Of a stretch of 64,000 nt of DNA, positions 40,434-51,988 are shown piece after piece. Source of the DNA: Mesostigma viride (taxonomy: Eukaryota; Streptophyta; Mesostigmatophyceae; Mesostigmatales; Mesostigmataceae); NCBI GenBank assembly GCA_009746045.1, contig RPFO01000667.1, positions 6,091,754-6,155,753 on the forward strand, written 5' to 3'. Made by a program: the position numbers and the translations under genes. Positions within the stretch are counted from its first letter, which is position 1. Every line of letters starts with the position of its first letter. The notes beneath the pieces are model-generated. The model did not search any database, had not been told where the DNA came from, and saw nothing but the letters and a program-made list of their open reading frames with translations.

Positions 40434-40577
40434 CTGGCAAGACGAGCCATGTCAAGCACGGCTGGCTGGGGAAGAGCAAAGGCGTCCCCCACAGCCGGAT
40501 CTGGAGGCAGTACGATCCCTCACTGCTCGCCGTCACGTTGACGTGGTAGGTGCCGTTGGACATATATGTGACCGCCG
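40434..40577 (-). CDS. Exon 20, y exon of cassette B
   Basis: 48 residues: AAVTYMSNGTYHVNVTA, then SYCLQIRLWGTPLLFP and CLTWLVLPG. SNGT is a glycosylation-type site. Acceptor TGTGCCAG before 40577, donor GTACGG at 40432-40433. Confidence 0.87.
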
Positions 40578-41144
40578 CTGGCACAGACACGACAAAGCAG
40601 GAGCAAAGGAACCATGAGCCAAGAGCAAGGCCAAGCACCGGGGTTGATGGCCAGGCAACAGGGGACGTTAACAAGAGCAATCCAGTGTTTCAAGTGTTCG
40701 AGGCTTCACTATCAGAGCACGGCATGTCTAGGGGACCCATGCTTCTGCTTGCACAGGAGCAGGGTGGGTCAGGGGGTAGAGACCACCTGCAAAACGTCCA
40801 GGACTAGTCCACCACCTAAGTGGTTGACATGGACATCTAGTACGGTTCCGATGCAGATGGGACAGAGTATGCCAAATTAAAACAAGCCCCCCACCCTCCC
40901 GGTACCTGAAGCCTTATCCACCAAACCTCATTTGTACTGTTTGTCATGGCCCGGGCGTGACAGATATAATGGAATATGCTACTAGTACGATTAGACCATA
41001 TTATGACCTGTCCGATATAGTAGTCAGGCCTGACCATTCTGGTACCTGAAGGCTTCCAAACAGAGCCTCAGCAGTATACAGCGTGTGCTAGCCCGGTGAA
41101 AGGTATGTTAGTCAGCCCAACTATTCTGGCACCAGGAGCCTTAC

Positions 41145-41342
41145 CTGAAGCCACCGCAGAGGCGTTGGATGTCGCGGAGATGGACACGCTGATGGGCCGC
41201 TCGTTGTCTCCCCCGCGGTTCCCAAACCGATCATAGCTCGTCAGCACGAGGTAATTGCGCGGGGGGAGGTTGTCGTTGTTGTACCACCCTTGGGGCTTCT
41301 TAACCAGCCCAGCACCCTCCACGGTGACCTCCGTTGCAGGGC
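41145..41342 (-). CDS. Exon 19, G exon of cassette B
   Basis: 66 residues: GPATEVTVEGAGLVKKPQGW, NYLVLTSYDRFGNRGGDN and closing TSNASAVASG. Acceptor GTGTCAG before 41342, donor GTAAGG at 41143-41144. Decayed copies of its donor end (GTACCTGAAG-type) occur near 40905 and 41041. Confidence 0.88.
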
Positions 41343-41662
41343 CTGACACACAGGTGGAAAAGAGACAAGAAGATCCGAAGCAAGTCGTGTTCTAAGAGGG
41401 GCAGACAATCAAACAGATTATTGCTAGGCCGCCAAGCCAATCAAATGAGCTTTCCTATGAATTCTATCCCATGGTCTTATCATGAGCACTCAGCGCGGTC
41501 CTAGTGGGCCCTTGTAAAACACCTCTGGTATAGTCTTCATCATCTCACAACAATAATACTCTCATTCAAGCGAAGATGTTCTCATCAAACCAACACAACT
41601 GACTTGATGATCACCACTCCGCAATGCTATAATACTCTTATTCACGAGCATATCAAACCCAC

Positions 41663-42001
41663 CTGGCCTGATCGTCACCACTTGCTGAGTCGCACAGATG
41701 GGCGTGCCTCCCATCATGAAACCGATGAGGTATCGGCCGGGGCGAGTGGTCACAAATGTGGCCCGATTTGTGCCAGATGTCGGAATTATCGGCAGGGTGA
41801 CGGCCCCCCCCAGGCCACCTTCAAGGCCGGCTTGCATCGTGACGGGGCCAGAATGATTGGCCGTCCCAGGGGCCACGTAGGATGCCGACGGCACGGGGTT
41901 GCCGTGCTGGTCCTTGAGAAGCGCATTGATGGTGCAGGTTTCGCCCACGGTGAGAGCGGCGCTGGACAGAGTAAACGAGCTGGTCAGCGGGCTCGGGGGC
42001 C
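41663..42001 (-). CDS. Exon 18, S exon of cassette B (filamin-like domain)
   Basis: 113 residues: GPPSPLTSSFTLSSAALTVG, INALLKDQHGNPVPS (KDxxGN), RPGRYLIGFMMGG and closing VVTIRPG. Extra Cys in GETCTI and in TPICAT may pair. Acceptor CTCCACCAG before 42001, donor GTGGGT at 41661-41662. Confidence 0.89.
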
Positions 42002-42908
42002 CTGGTGGAGTGCCGGTCAACACAGAGCATTTGTTGAGGGGGGGATAGAGCAGGGACAGTTGATGGCATACGTGAAACGAGGGCGGCGCAAAGCAAGATG
42101 TGCATCGTAAGAGGGTTGAATAGCCCTACCACAGTAGCACCTACGGGGATAGATATATATTCATTGTTAGTTGTACCTTGTGCAGTTGGCGTGATCCTTG
42201 GATGTCCGTGTCAGATTACTATGAATTTCTTCAGGGTTCTTCTTCTTTTCAGGTTTTTCCTTATGTTGCATGCCAATCTCACCTCCGTAATTTATCATTC
42301 TCAATGAGTATATATATTCATTGTATATATATTCATTGTAAACATATATATATTCATTGAGAACGATAAGTTACGGAGGTGATATACATATATGTGTAAA
42401 CACACACATATATATTTACAGTCATAAGTTTTATGAACAGATGACGTAAAATCAGAATACATAACAGCAAGCTTCTACCTAGGGAAATTATGGACCTATC
42501 CGTAACCCGGTTGATATTCTTAACCTCACGAAGCTTTACACCCTTACCCAGGTTGCCCTTGCACACCAGAGCACGGTTCTTGGACGCTAAGGAGTGCAGC
42601 CCCGAGATCAGTAATTCTCCATACTTGTGACATGCGGATGCGCGTTTCGAGAGCATATGCCCGATTTACTTCAGGGAAGATACGTACTCATGTGTGATGT
42701 GGGCACCAAGTATAGCTGCTAATGTGGGTAACAAACATAGTCAAACATTTGCTCTCCCAACCTACGGAAAATCTTGGCAGGATGATCAAGGGAACTTTCA
42801 AGAGGCAGGCTAGTCAAGGAAACCCGATTTCACACTATGTAAGGCACAGAGAAGAAAACCTCTCCAGGTGCAACTGCCAGGTGGCGACATGCACCCAGCA
42901 CAGCGTAC
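42002..42908. other. Intron 17, with an AT-rich hairpin
   Basis: Holds an inverted repeat (42279-42382) with ATATAT-rich loop. No coding signal elsewhere. Confidence 0.6.
42279..42382. repeat. Inverted repeat / hairpin with ~37-bp arms
   Basis: Left arm TCACCTCCGTAA..TTATCATTCTCAATGA, right arm its near-perfect complement (TCATTGAGAACGATAAGTTA, CGGAGGTGA), separated by ~30 bp of ATATATTCATTG repeats. It could be a small MITE-like fold-back or a structured intron segment. Confidence 0.8.
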
Positions 42909-43496
42909 CTGGCTGGACCTGCAGGTTGAAGGGGCTGCCGAGGAGGTGAAACACTGCAGCTGACGGTGCCGACACGCTGGAATTAACCTGCCCGCCGCAC
43001 GCCCCCCCGCTTTGCAGGTGGTTCCCATACAGCACGTGCACCGTGTACGCGCCCACCAGGGTCATCTGGGGCAATGACACGGGCACCTGAAGCGCCCCAT
43101 CTGAAGTAGTAGTGGGGGGGGAGGTGGTGGTGGTTGATGTGGCTGGGGGTGGCGGCGGTGGAGGGCTCCAGGCTAGTAGTGGCGGGGAGCCGGTCAACGA
43201 GCGTACCACGGCCTCTGGCAGGGAGGCGAGGAAGGGGGAGGGGGCCACCCCAGATGCAATGCCAGAGACCACGCAGACCGTGAAGATGACGCTGCCCGCT
43301 TCTGCTGCCGACGGCACAAATGGGCTGAGGAACTGGTCCCGCGGCTGGATGGCAAAGGGGAGCGGACCCGCACTGGCGGTGTAAACGGGCGGGGTCGCAC
43401 TGGCGTTTGTCACCGTGCCGGCGCGCAGGTCCCTCTGGGCCAACGCGAGGGGGGACTCGGGTGGCACGATGGTGCAGGCCTTGGGGTCCAGCGGCG
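42909..43496 (-). CDS. Exon 17, V exon of cassette B
   Basis: 196 residues: APLDPKACTIVPPESPLALA, FAIQPRDQFLSPFVPSAAEA, VGAYTVHVLYG, GGACGG and GSPFNLQVQPG. The mid-exon insertion is a poly-Pro then Thr-rich stretch (PPPPPPPATSTTTTSPPTT). Acceptor CCAACAG before 43496, donor GTACGC at 42907-42908. Confidence 0.9.
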
Positions 43497-44191
43497 CTGT
43501 TGGTGGGGTGATGAGGAAAGCAACAGGAAAAAGATTTAATGGATAAGTATTGAAAGGTAGTGCACTGATGGTGCAGGCCTAGGGATTATAGCAGTGAGCA
43601 CTGTCGGTTGGGTGTTGACAGTTGGTGTAAGCATTAGGTATATAGAGGTGAGGTTATTTCTTGGATGTAGAGATGAGGTTATAGCTTGGATGTAGAGATG
43701 AGGTTCGAGCTTGGATATGGAAATATTGCTGGGATATTTGGCCACTCAGGAGCCCAGGGCCACGAGTGGGAAGCACGGCTGACAGTAAAAGGGGAAAGAA
43801 ACTCCTCGGCCAAATAGATCTCGTCTCGGAAGGAACAACCCAAACCCATAGCTTCTTAAAATGAAGCCATTTTCTCTTAACTAGGAGCCAAGCTGTTTGA
43901 TCAGCTGGTGGGGGGACACCAACAAAGAACAAACAAACACACTTCCTTCGTGTGGTTGGGTTCTTCTGGGAGCAAGAACCACATATCCAAATGAGTTGGG
44001 ACCTCCTGAATCTCCTGAGCCCCAAGCCATGCGCCCTAAGTCTAGTACACATTTGCATACGTAGGGCTTATCTGCATACCCTCGTATGCATACGCACCCT
44101 AAGTCTAGTACACATTTGCACACGCAGGGCTTATCTGCATACCCTCGTATGCATACGCACCGTAACTCGTGAATAGCGTTGATGTACGCAC
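43497..44191. other. Intron 16, with duplicated exon-end segments
   Basis: Contains a 25-bp degenerate repeat (GATGTAGAGATGAGGTTATA, 43640-43720) and two ~62-bp tandem copies (44035-44160) of GCATACCCTCGTATGCATAC-containing sequence. Next comes GCACCGTAACTCGTGAATAG, a decayed copy of the exon 16 3' end (GCACCGTAATACGTGAACCG). Confidence 0.7.
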
Positions 44192-44461
44192 CGTAATACG
44201 TGAACCGTGATGGAGCAGTCAGCGTGGCGGTTGCAAAGGAGACGACCATCGACACCGAGGCAGGGCTGGGCCAGGGTGGGGTGGTGCACCGGAACGTGGC
44301 ATCTGCAGGGTTGAAGGACATCTCGATGACAGAGATGCTGCCACCAAAGCGGATGAATGCCGACTCCTTGCCGCTGAACCCAACGCCCCGGAGCGCGATT
44401 TGCGTCCCGCCGGTCATGGGCCCTGAGGAGGGCACGACGGATTGGATCTGGACAGGAGCAT
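44192..44461 (-). CDS. Exon 16, T exon of cassette A (IPT/TIG domain)
   Basis: 90 residues: APVQIQSVVPSSGPMTGG, TQIALRGVGFSGKESAF, FGGSISVIEMSF, FRCTTPPWPSPASVSM and closing RFTYYG. Acceptor TTGCACAG before 44461, donor GTGCGT at 44190-44191. A 268-bp (CTT)n tract stands just upstream in gene sense. Confidence 0.9.
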
Positions 44462-44500
44462 CTGTGCAAGTGGGGGGGGAGGGAGTGTGTGACGGGTGAA

Positions 44501-44522
44501 AGAAGAAGAAGAAGAATAAGAA

Positions 44523-44553
<31 letters not shown>

Positions 44554-44768
44554 AAGAAGAAGAAGAAGAAGAAGAAGAAGAAGAAGAAGAAGAAGAAGAA
44601 GAAGAAGAAGAAGAAGAAGAAGAAGAAGAAGAAGAAGAAGAAGAAGAAGAAGAAGAAGAAGAAGAAGAAGAAGAAGAAGAAGAAGAAGAAGAAGAAGAAG
44701 AAGAAGAAGAAGAAGAAGAAGAAGAAGAAGAAGAAGAAGAAGAAGAAGAAGAAGAAGAAGAAGAAGAA
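44501..44768. repeat. (GAA)n trinucleotide array, about 89 copies
   Basis: Near-pure AAG/GAA array (two AATAAG interruptions at the left). On the gene strand it is (CTT)n, 40 bp upstream of the exon 16 acceptor. Confidence 0.96.
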
Positions 44769-45631
44769 AGGTGGTGGGGCCATTTCATGGGCGGGAGGAT
44801 GGGGCAGAAGGGTGGAGAAGGTTAGGAAGGCTTGGATTAGGTTGCGTGCTCGAACGTTAGGGTATTTAGAACTGGGGGGGAATGTCCGATCAGGAGATTC
44901 AGTAGAGGGGTTATTCGATAGATGAAGAGATGGATGTGGCAGGAAAGAGGCGAGGAATAGGAAACGGTTTTTGATAGTTTAGCTTTGATTGTACTGGAGT
45001 CACATGCGATGCAAAGGGCCATCCTGGGTACCTGGTCATCCTATTGGGTACTTCATACTGCTTGTGGAGTGTGGAAGGAGCTGCGACTAACTCATACTAC
45101 TATAACTTTAAGAGCCAGCAAAGGAACAAGGGTTGAATAGGTCTCAGCCCAAGCCAATTGAGCTCTTTGGCTCTCTGAGGCTTCCCCCTTGAAGCCCCCT
45201 TCCGCCTATATTAAGCCCCTTATTTCCTTTCTCATCAACCCTCCTGCCCCATCGACAATCGCTTCCCTGTCTCTACAACCCCTCTTGCCCCCACCAAAGG
45301 AAGTTAACCAAGACCTGCCTGCACATGCACGAACTGGTGGTAGTGAAAAGCTAGAACCGAACACACGGATCTCTTCTACGTTCATTATGAGAAGGCACCG
45401 AGAACAGAACAACAAATTTCCCTTCCGAAAGTGGCTGCAACACAGCCACGGTACAGGCATATAACCCAAGAAAAAACATGTTGCTGTAAATAATAATAAA
45501 AGTTACATATATTAATTTTATCGTTATCGTTAATACCATTGCTTTTATCCTTATCCTTAGTCATCATTATTGTTGCGATTATTCTATCAACCGCGGAATC
45601 AGAGAGCCACGAATAGTCATAGTGCGCCTAC
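44769..45631. other. Intron 15, main part
   Basis: No array or coding signal. At about 45585-45615 ATTCTATCAACCGCGGAA is followed by TCAGAGAGCCACGAAT, which resemble the two outer ends of the DIRS element joined directly. Confidence 0.55.
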
Positions 45632-45778
45632 CCGCGTAGACGACCCAGTACAGGCAGGGATCCCTGGGCGTGCGCACAGGCATCCCGTTCAGCCTCAGGT
45701 TGATGCAGAAGGTCCCTGGGGACGCCGCGGTCAGGGAGACCAGGTAGGACTGGGGCGTGCCAAGCGTGGGGGGATACA
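45632..45778 (-). CDS. Exon 15, y exon of cassette A
   Basis: 49 residues, one more than the other y exons: VYPPTLGTPQSYLVSLTA, TFCINLRLNGMPVRTP and CLYWVVYAG. It lacks the DGTY motif near the start, so it is the most diverged y copy. Acceptor CTGGCAG before 45778, donor GTAGGC at 45630-45631. Confidence 0.84.
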
Positions 45779-47079
45779 CTGCCAGGAATCATGCCCCCAT
45801 GTATTGTGGCGGGGGGGGGGGGGGGGGGGGGGATTTGCGGGGGGGGAGGGCGCGCACAGAGCAAGAAAGATACGAAGGGGATTGAGTAAGTGCGTGTTCA
45901 TGCACTGGAGGCATGCGACAGAGTACCCGATGAGGTACCTTTCTACGCGGGTACTGCACCCGCAAAGGCAAGTAGTGAGACTCCCTCACCCAGGTCTGGA
46001 GTTGCAGATAGCAACCCGGCGTCATCCGGAGTATCCCAGGCGACTGTGCGCTCGGCCATGATAAAGGGTGTGGGGGTAGGCTGCATGCTAATCCCCGATA
46101 GCCCAGGATAGGGATACAGGGAGGAGCATGAGGTGGCAAATGGAAGGGTGATTCAAATATGCTATGGGCAGCAAAACCGCAACAGGACACGCTCCTGCTA
46201 GCATACACATGTTGCGGTCCAAGTGAAGCTGCTCGGTCACGCGCCGTGTGGGAAAGGCTTTGTAGAAGAAGTCCTTTGATGGATTAATCGATGATTGACC
46301 CCTTTGATGGATTGATCGATGATTGACCCCTTTGATGGATTAATCGATGATTGACCCCTTTGATGGATTGATCGATGATTGACCCCTTTGATGGATTGAT
46401 CGATGATTGACCCCTTTGATGGATTGATCGATGATTGACCCCTTTGATGGATTGATCGATGATTGACCCCTTTGATGGATTGATCGACGATTGACCCCTT
46501 TGATGGATTAATCGATGATTGACCCCTTTGATGGATTGATCGATGATTGACCCCTTTGATGGATTGATCGATGATTGACCCCTTTGATGGATTGATCGAT
46601 GATTGACCCCTTTGATGGATTAATCGATGATTGACCCCTTTGATGGATTGATCGACGATTGACCCCTTTGATGGATTGATCGATGATTGACCGTACAAAA
46701 ATTGAGTGGGCGTGTGATTGCTACCCCTCCTCAGGGGCTTCTATATCTCTACAGACTTCGTGCTCAGACATCCACCAGTGAGCTATAAAGCCACTGGCTA
46801 CAGTCTTAATCGCCAAACGCATAGCAGTATCTGAAAAAATGACTAAGCATACTTACCATGGATTAAGGCCATTGGAGTGCAACCAGACCATACAGCCACG
46901 AGATTTGATCTATTTTGTTTCGGCTTGAAAAGGGACAAATGAGGGGTTTATAGTAGGGACTTCGGTTTCTTGGCCGTCCCCTTTCAGACCCTTTTGCCTC
47001 ATGAGTATAACCCGAGCAGAACCTCACAAAGTTTCGTCATAGCAAAGCCCAGTGACAATCACCCCATCATGAAACTCAC
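45779..47079. other. Intron 14, repeat-rich
   Basis: Holds a poly-G run (45810-45832) and a 28-bp minisatellite (46268-46692). The rest shows no coding signal. Confidence 0.65.
46268..46692. repeat. 28-bp minisatellite, about 15 copies
   Basis: Unit TTTGATGGATTGATCGATGA plus TTGACCCC, with GATTAATC and GACGATT variants scattered through the array. Confidence 0.94.
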
Positions 47080-47289
47080 GGGTGACAGTCTGGTTGGCCC
47101 CCGACAGCTGCGCGATTGTGTAGGTGACGTTGTCCAGGTCTCCCACCGCCACCGACGACCGATGGTTGCCGAACGCATCCATGGGTGTGATGGTCAGGTT
47201 GCAGCGGGAGCCGGCCTTGCCCGTCACGTACCAGCCACTGGGGTGCTTCACCAGGTCCGCGCCGTGGACGTCGGCGTAGCTTGCAGGAC
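47080..47289 (-). CDS. Exon 14, G exon of cassette A
   Basis: 70 residues: GPASYADVHGADLVKHPSGW, CNLTITPMDAFGNHRSS, VAVGDLDNVTYT and a closing QTVT. Donor C|GTGAGT, so the phase-1 base is C rather than G. Acceptor CTCACAG before 47289. Confidence 0.86.
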
Positions 47290-48170
47290 CTGTGAGAGTG
47301 TGGCAGGTGGACAAACAAACCAGCCACAAGTTGGTTAATCACATGCGCCAAGAAAGGGGGTCACCAAGCAATCGGGAGGGTAGGGCCATAGCAAGGGCTC
47401 GCAATGGCTTGGATATTAGGGTTGCCACACCACCCATGCTCCCTTTATATGCATTGAGCACTGAGAAATCTGGGGCTCAATACAAAGGGCCCAAATGGCC
47501 CTGTGCAAGTGTCACGTTTCGATGGGGGGTTTACAGAGCGGCGTTTCAAGGGTGCAGGGCTTCCGTCTCACGGTTGCCATAACGATTCTGTCGTTCTTGC
47601 GACAAGATAATGCAGTTGTATACGATGGGCTCGAACACTTCATTACTATCCGAAAACTATAGCACGCGGGTTTGAGCTTGGAGCATGGGGTATGAGGCGC
47701 GCCATGTGAGGTCATAAGCTAGTGGCCTAATAGTCGGGTTAAGCTAGTAGCCTAATAGTCGGGCTGCCTAAGTATGCCAATAGTCGGATAGAGCACGGGG
47801 GCGCGAGGGTTGCCTTGTTCAGCCACAAGTATCCTCATCATCAGGGCTGAATCTCCGATATGCTATATACGATAGCAACGGGCATGACAATCGTTGCAGA
47901 TTTCTTTACATGATCAGAGCGACAGGACTTAGAGGGAGGCAGCACTGCCCAACCACCAGGGAAACAGTGCTTCCGATGCAAACAGGGAAGTTAGTGTTCT
48001 ACGCATTCAAGCTCGTGAGGGCCTAGTTCAGTAGGCCCTACTCTTTCGAAGACCTTCTAAGAATCTCAAGACTCTAAGTAGGGCTGATGATAACACTTGA
48101 AAGACTAGCTTAAGGCTATCATCAGGAGTAGGCTGACTGGACTGTTCAGGCTTGTCGAGCGACCACCTAC
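47290..48170. other. Intron 13, nothing recognised apart from a short duplication
   Basis: A ~27-bp tandem duplication (AAGCTAGTGGCCTAATAGTC) lies near 47715-47765. No coding signal. Confidence 0.5.
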
Positions 48171-48578
48171 CGGGGACAAAGGTGACGTTTTGATCCGTTC
48201 CAGCGACCGTCACGCCCCGGATTGCCAGCCAGAACACCACGTTGCCTGGGCGCGTCGTCACGAACGCCGCCACACATGGCCCCCCTGCGACAGCTGGCGG
48301 GGCCAGGTACACGGACATGAGCAGTCCATCGCTGGGCAAGACCTGGACGGTGACCAAGTCGAGATGGAAGCCAGAAGTAGTGCCGGTGGTGGTCGCAAGA
48401 GTGCTGCCGCTGCTGCTGTCACTGCTTGACGGTGGCGTTGGTGTCATGGCGGCGGTGTCATTCAACTGGACAAGGTTGCCGAACTCGTCTCGCAACGTCA
48501 CCAGCATGCGCGCGGGCTCCCCCGCGCTGACACCTGTCCTCTCCACAACCATGGTAGAGGTGAGGGGGCTGGGGTCGC
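48171..48578 (-). CDS. Exon 13, S exon of cassette A (filamin-like domain)
   Basis: 136 residues: GDPSPLTSTMVVERTGVSAG, MLVTLRDEFGNLVQLN (RDxxGN), a Ser/Thr insertion (PSSSDSSSGSTLATTTGTTS), RPGNVVFWLAIRG and closing VTFVPG. Acceptor CCCCACAG before 48578, donor GTAGGT at 48169-48170. Confidence 0.9.
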
Positions 48579-49179
48579 CTGTGGGGTGGAGCCGAGAAGG
48601 GTGTGTGTGGGGGGGGGCGGAAGGCAGCAGTACAATCACAGAGGAAAGTTGGGTAAGGGTAATTGTAATTAATCCTGCTCACTCGATAATTAAGTGATTA
48701 AGGTTAGCGAGCACACTTAATTAATGAAGTGTCTGATAGATAAAGTGATCAAGATTAGTGAGCAGGGTCGATCCCAGCGAGAGACGGTGGACGGGGGACG
48801 TACGTAAGTAGCAACACAGGGGTGAAGGGTAGTTACAGAGGAAACTGATGTTTTGATAGTCAAGTACATGAGTGGGTCCGAGTGCTGGACAAGGCTTCTC
48901 TCAACTCGTGAAGCTGAGTGGGCGGAGATAACAGAGATAGCACGGGTACCCGAGAGACGAATGACATAGCGGAGTACGACTGTCGTCTGGTAACTAGAGA
49001 GAAAAGCCGGTCGAAGTCTGGTCATGTACACTCATACACAGAAGGTGACAACATGCCTTCCATCAACTTTTGTAACAAGGCTTTAGGTTAGCAAATGTCA
49101 ACAGGCTTCACCCTATAAGCCCTGAACACACAGCTAACAAATGCCCAGCTTGCCTGGCAGTATGTAAGCATAAGCGTAC

Positions 49180-49713
49180 CGGCGTTGACTTGAAGGTTGA
49201 ACGGGCTGCCGAGGATGTGCGACGGAGGCCCCTGAGTAAAGTTCCCGCAGGCCCCTGCACCCAGGCGGTTGCCTAGCTGGATGTACAGCGAATATGGCCC
49301 AGATTTGAAAAGGCTGAGCGATACCGGCAAATCCCAGGTGCCATCTGACCCTGGGAGTAATGTCTGGGATGTCCCGGACGGGGGAGGTGGTGGCGGGGGC
49401 GGTGGAGGATACGTCGGCGCTATTCCGCCATATGACCTGGACACCAGGAAGGGTGTCACAGTCACGTTCATGCCTGGGGCTAGCGGCACCAAGCAGACCG
49501 TGAAAGTGACGTTTCCAGAATCAGAGGGTGACGGGAGGAAGGCGTTTAAGTAGCGGTCCCGCGGCTGGATGGTGAAGGCCAGGGCGCCAGCAGGCAGCAC
49601 ACAGGCGGTGGAGCTGTTGGTGACCCCCTGGGGAGGCAACCGGGCGGCTTGTTGCGCGAGGGCAAGCAACGAATTAGATGGGCCGATGGTGCACCCGCTG
49701 GCGTCGATGGGTC
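49180..49713 (-). CDS. Exon 12, V exon of cassette A (first cassette)
   Basis: 178 residues, the shortest and most diverged V exon: GPIDASGCTIGPSNSLLALA replaces the VDPKACTIVPPES block, but the Cys stays. FTIQPRDRYLNAFLPSPSDS, YPPPPPPPPPPSGTS, GAGACG and GSPFNLQVNAG follow. Acceptor ACAACCAG before 49713, donor GTACGC at 49178-49179. A decayed copy of its 5' junction lies near 49785-49810. Confidence 0.88.
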
Positions 49714-50456
49714 CTGGTTGTGACAGGTGATAGGTGGCAGTCATGTGCATGAAAAGCATAAGGTCCTATTTACCCCGCAAGTGTTGATGGGTCTTGACAG
49801 GTGGCGGCTATGGACATGTCGGCAAATGAGCACGAGGCAGAAAGTTGTTGAGGTCATGAAGACTTCAGAATTGGGCAGCCAAAAACTATGGTGTCGTACG
49901 AATTGTGGATCAACGCCTACAAGAACTAAGTAAGCAGATCATGCAAAACCAATATTGACAAACTATTAAGTAAGCAGATCATGCAAAACCCATTTTGGCA
50001 ACCCATTATAAGTAAGCAGATCACGCAAAAGCCAAGTAAGCAACCCATTATAAGTAACCAGACCATGCAAAACCCATGTTAGCAACCCATTATAAGTAAC
50101 CAGATCATGCAAAGCCCATGTTAGCAATCTGCTACCAAAATCTTTGACACTAAAGTTGTACTCTGAAAGACTATTATAGTAAAGACTAGTTAGGAAATCA
50201 GAATGGGCGGTGAGACTATTATAGTAAAGACTAGTTAGGAAACCAGAATGGGCGGTAAGACTACTATAGTAAATACTAGTTAGGGAATCAGAATGGGCGG
50301 TTGGCTTTGAACGATGCAGTCTGGAATGCCCACTTGATACCCTCATCACACATAGGTCCAACTAACTGGCCCACACGGTGAAGGTGGAGGCACCAGGTGG
50401 CTGACTTTACTCCCACGGCCCACATACGCACACCCACATCACCAGACGCGACCTAC
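49714..50456. other. Intron 11, degenerate repeats
   Basis: Two loose repeat families: GTAAGCAGATCATGCAAAAC-type units (49925-50120) and GACTATTATAGTAAAGACTA-type units (50165-50300). No coding signal. Confidence 0.6.
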
Positions 50457-50825
50457 CTGCCCGCACGGTGAAGCTGACGGGACTGTTCAGGAGCGGGATC
50501 CCGAATAGCTGCGCCTCTGCCATGAAACTTCCCCACAGGGACGCGCTGTACGCGTGCACAAACCCCCCCGGCCCGACCGGACTCAACACCGCCGATTCTG
50601 GCTCCGTAGCAGATGCCGCCGCACTGGCCGGGAATGTCCTGGTGAATGTCAAGTGGAACCGGGTGCCTTCTGGGAGGCCCCGCACGTTGCCAAAGCCGTC
50701 GCGCCCCTGCATCCCGTAGTAGGTGCTATCGCCCGCGAGGAGGGGCAGGGGCCACGTGCCCCCTGGCAGGGGGGCCAGGGACGGGCTTAGGAGCACGAGG
50801 GGGCTCGTGGACGGCGAGATGGTGG
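50457..50825 (-). CDS. Exon 11, single-copy filamin-like domain
   Basis: 123 residues: ATISPSTSPLVLLSPSLAPL, YYGMQGRDGFGNVRGLPEG (RDxxGN), MAEAQLFGIPLLNSPVSF and closing TVRAG. Acceptor GAATGCAG before 50825, donor GTAGGT at 50455-50456. Decayed copies of its 5' junction (GATGGTGGCTGCAT..CGGCACGGG) occur near 50905 and 50975. Confidence 0.86.
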
Positions 50826-51988
50826 CTGCATTCGGCACGGGAAAGAAAAACAATGGCCATGGCAGTGGATAAAAAGTATATATAAAACAAGCATGGGTTA
50901 GGGCGCGATGGTGGCTGCATCCGGCACGGGCAGGGGAAGGCACAGTCATAGAGCCAAGCATGGGTGAGGGCGAAATGGTGGCTGGATATGGCAGGGGAGA
51001 GAGGGGCCATGGCAGGGTAGATGGGTCATAGAGTCAGGTGCAACCCAATGCTGGAGGCATGGCATGGGTCCGGACACAGGCCTTCCCATAAAGTACCCTT
51101 CCCGTAACATAGAAGTTGCATAGCGAGCTTGGGCCATGGTAATGCAGCGCTGCATGGATTGTTAGACAGACTATGATGGGTGCATGGACATACTGCTAGA
51201 ACAGGAAGCTGGGCCCATGGAAACGGAGCAAGCGCAAGGTGAGATCTGGCTCCACGGTCCCTCCCATTTATAATACATAGGAGTATAACTCATAGGAGTA
51301 TAATACATAGGAGTATAATGCATAGGAGTATAATACATAGGAGTATAATATCACTGTTTTGCGCTTTTATTGTGTTGCCAAACTCGTTCTCTTAGCTTTC
51401 AATAAATGTATGTATAGTGGTCTCGTGGCAAGCCAGGGGCAGCTGGTGATGGGTAGTTGAGCAATGCACGTGATAGCGGCAGCTTTATAGTTGAACTGGG
51501 TACTACTTTATAGGTGTCCAGCCAGGCGCCAGTACTGCGATGAATTGGTACTCCTATTGAAATTAAAATAAATAGGTACTTATAATGGTGGTAAACAAAT
51601 AGTAGTAGGTATTTATATGCTATCCCAGTAGCCCAGGGGCAGCTATTCGTCCAGCTGGCACACGGCACCGCACCACTCAACACCGTGCGTGCCTGAACCT
51701 TGCACGTGCCACATCACCACCCCTTGTAACAAACCAAGCTGGGCTATCCTAGGCGTGAGAGCCTCGCATCCTGGGCCTAGTAGACTAGGAACCTAGCCGA
51801 TGTTAAAATCCTGGTGGATGGTTAAACACGCACAGCACGAGCACTCCAACAGCCAAAACAAGAAGAGAGAGACCGCTGGAGGCAGAAATAAAGGAAAGGA
51901 AAAAATCGCCACAGCTGCCAAGAATCTACAAAGAAGCTACTTCACCCCCCTTTCTCCCCCTCATTAATGCCCCGCGTAAAATACCCAC
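50826..51988. other. Intron 10, with short repeats
   Basis: Has the decayed exon 11 junction copies and a 15-bp AGGAGTATAATACAT minisatellite (about 51270-51350). Nothing else recognised. Confidence 0.6.

Noticed and set aside
44414-44860. Poly-Phe, poly-Ser and poly-Arg ORFs
   Set aside because: Translations of the (GAA)n array in intron 15.
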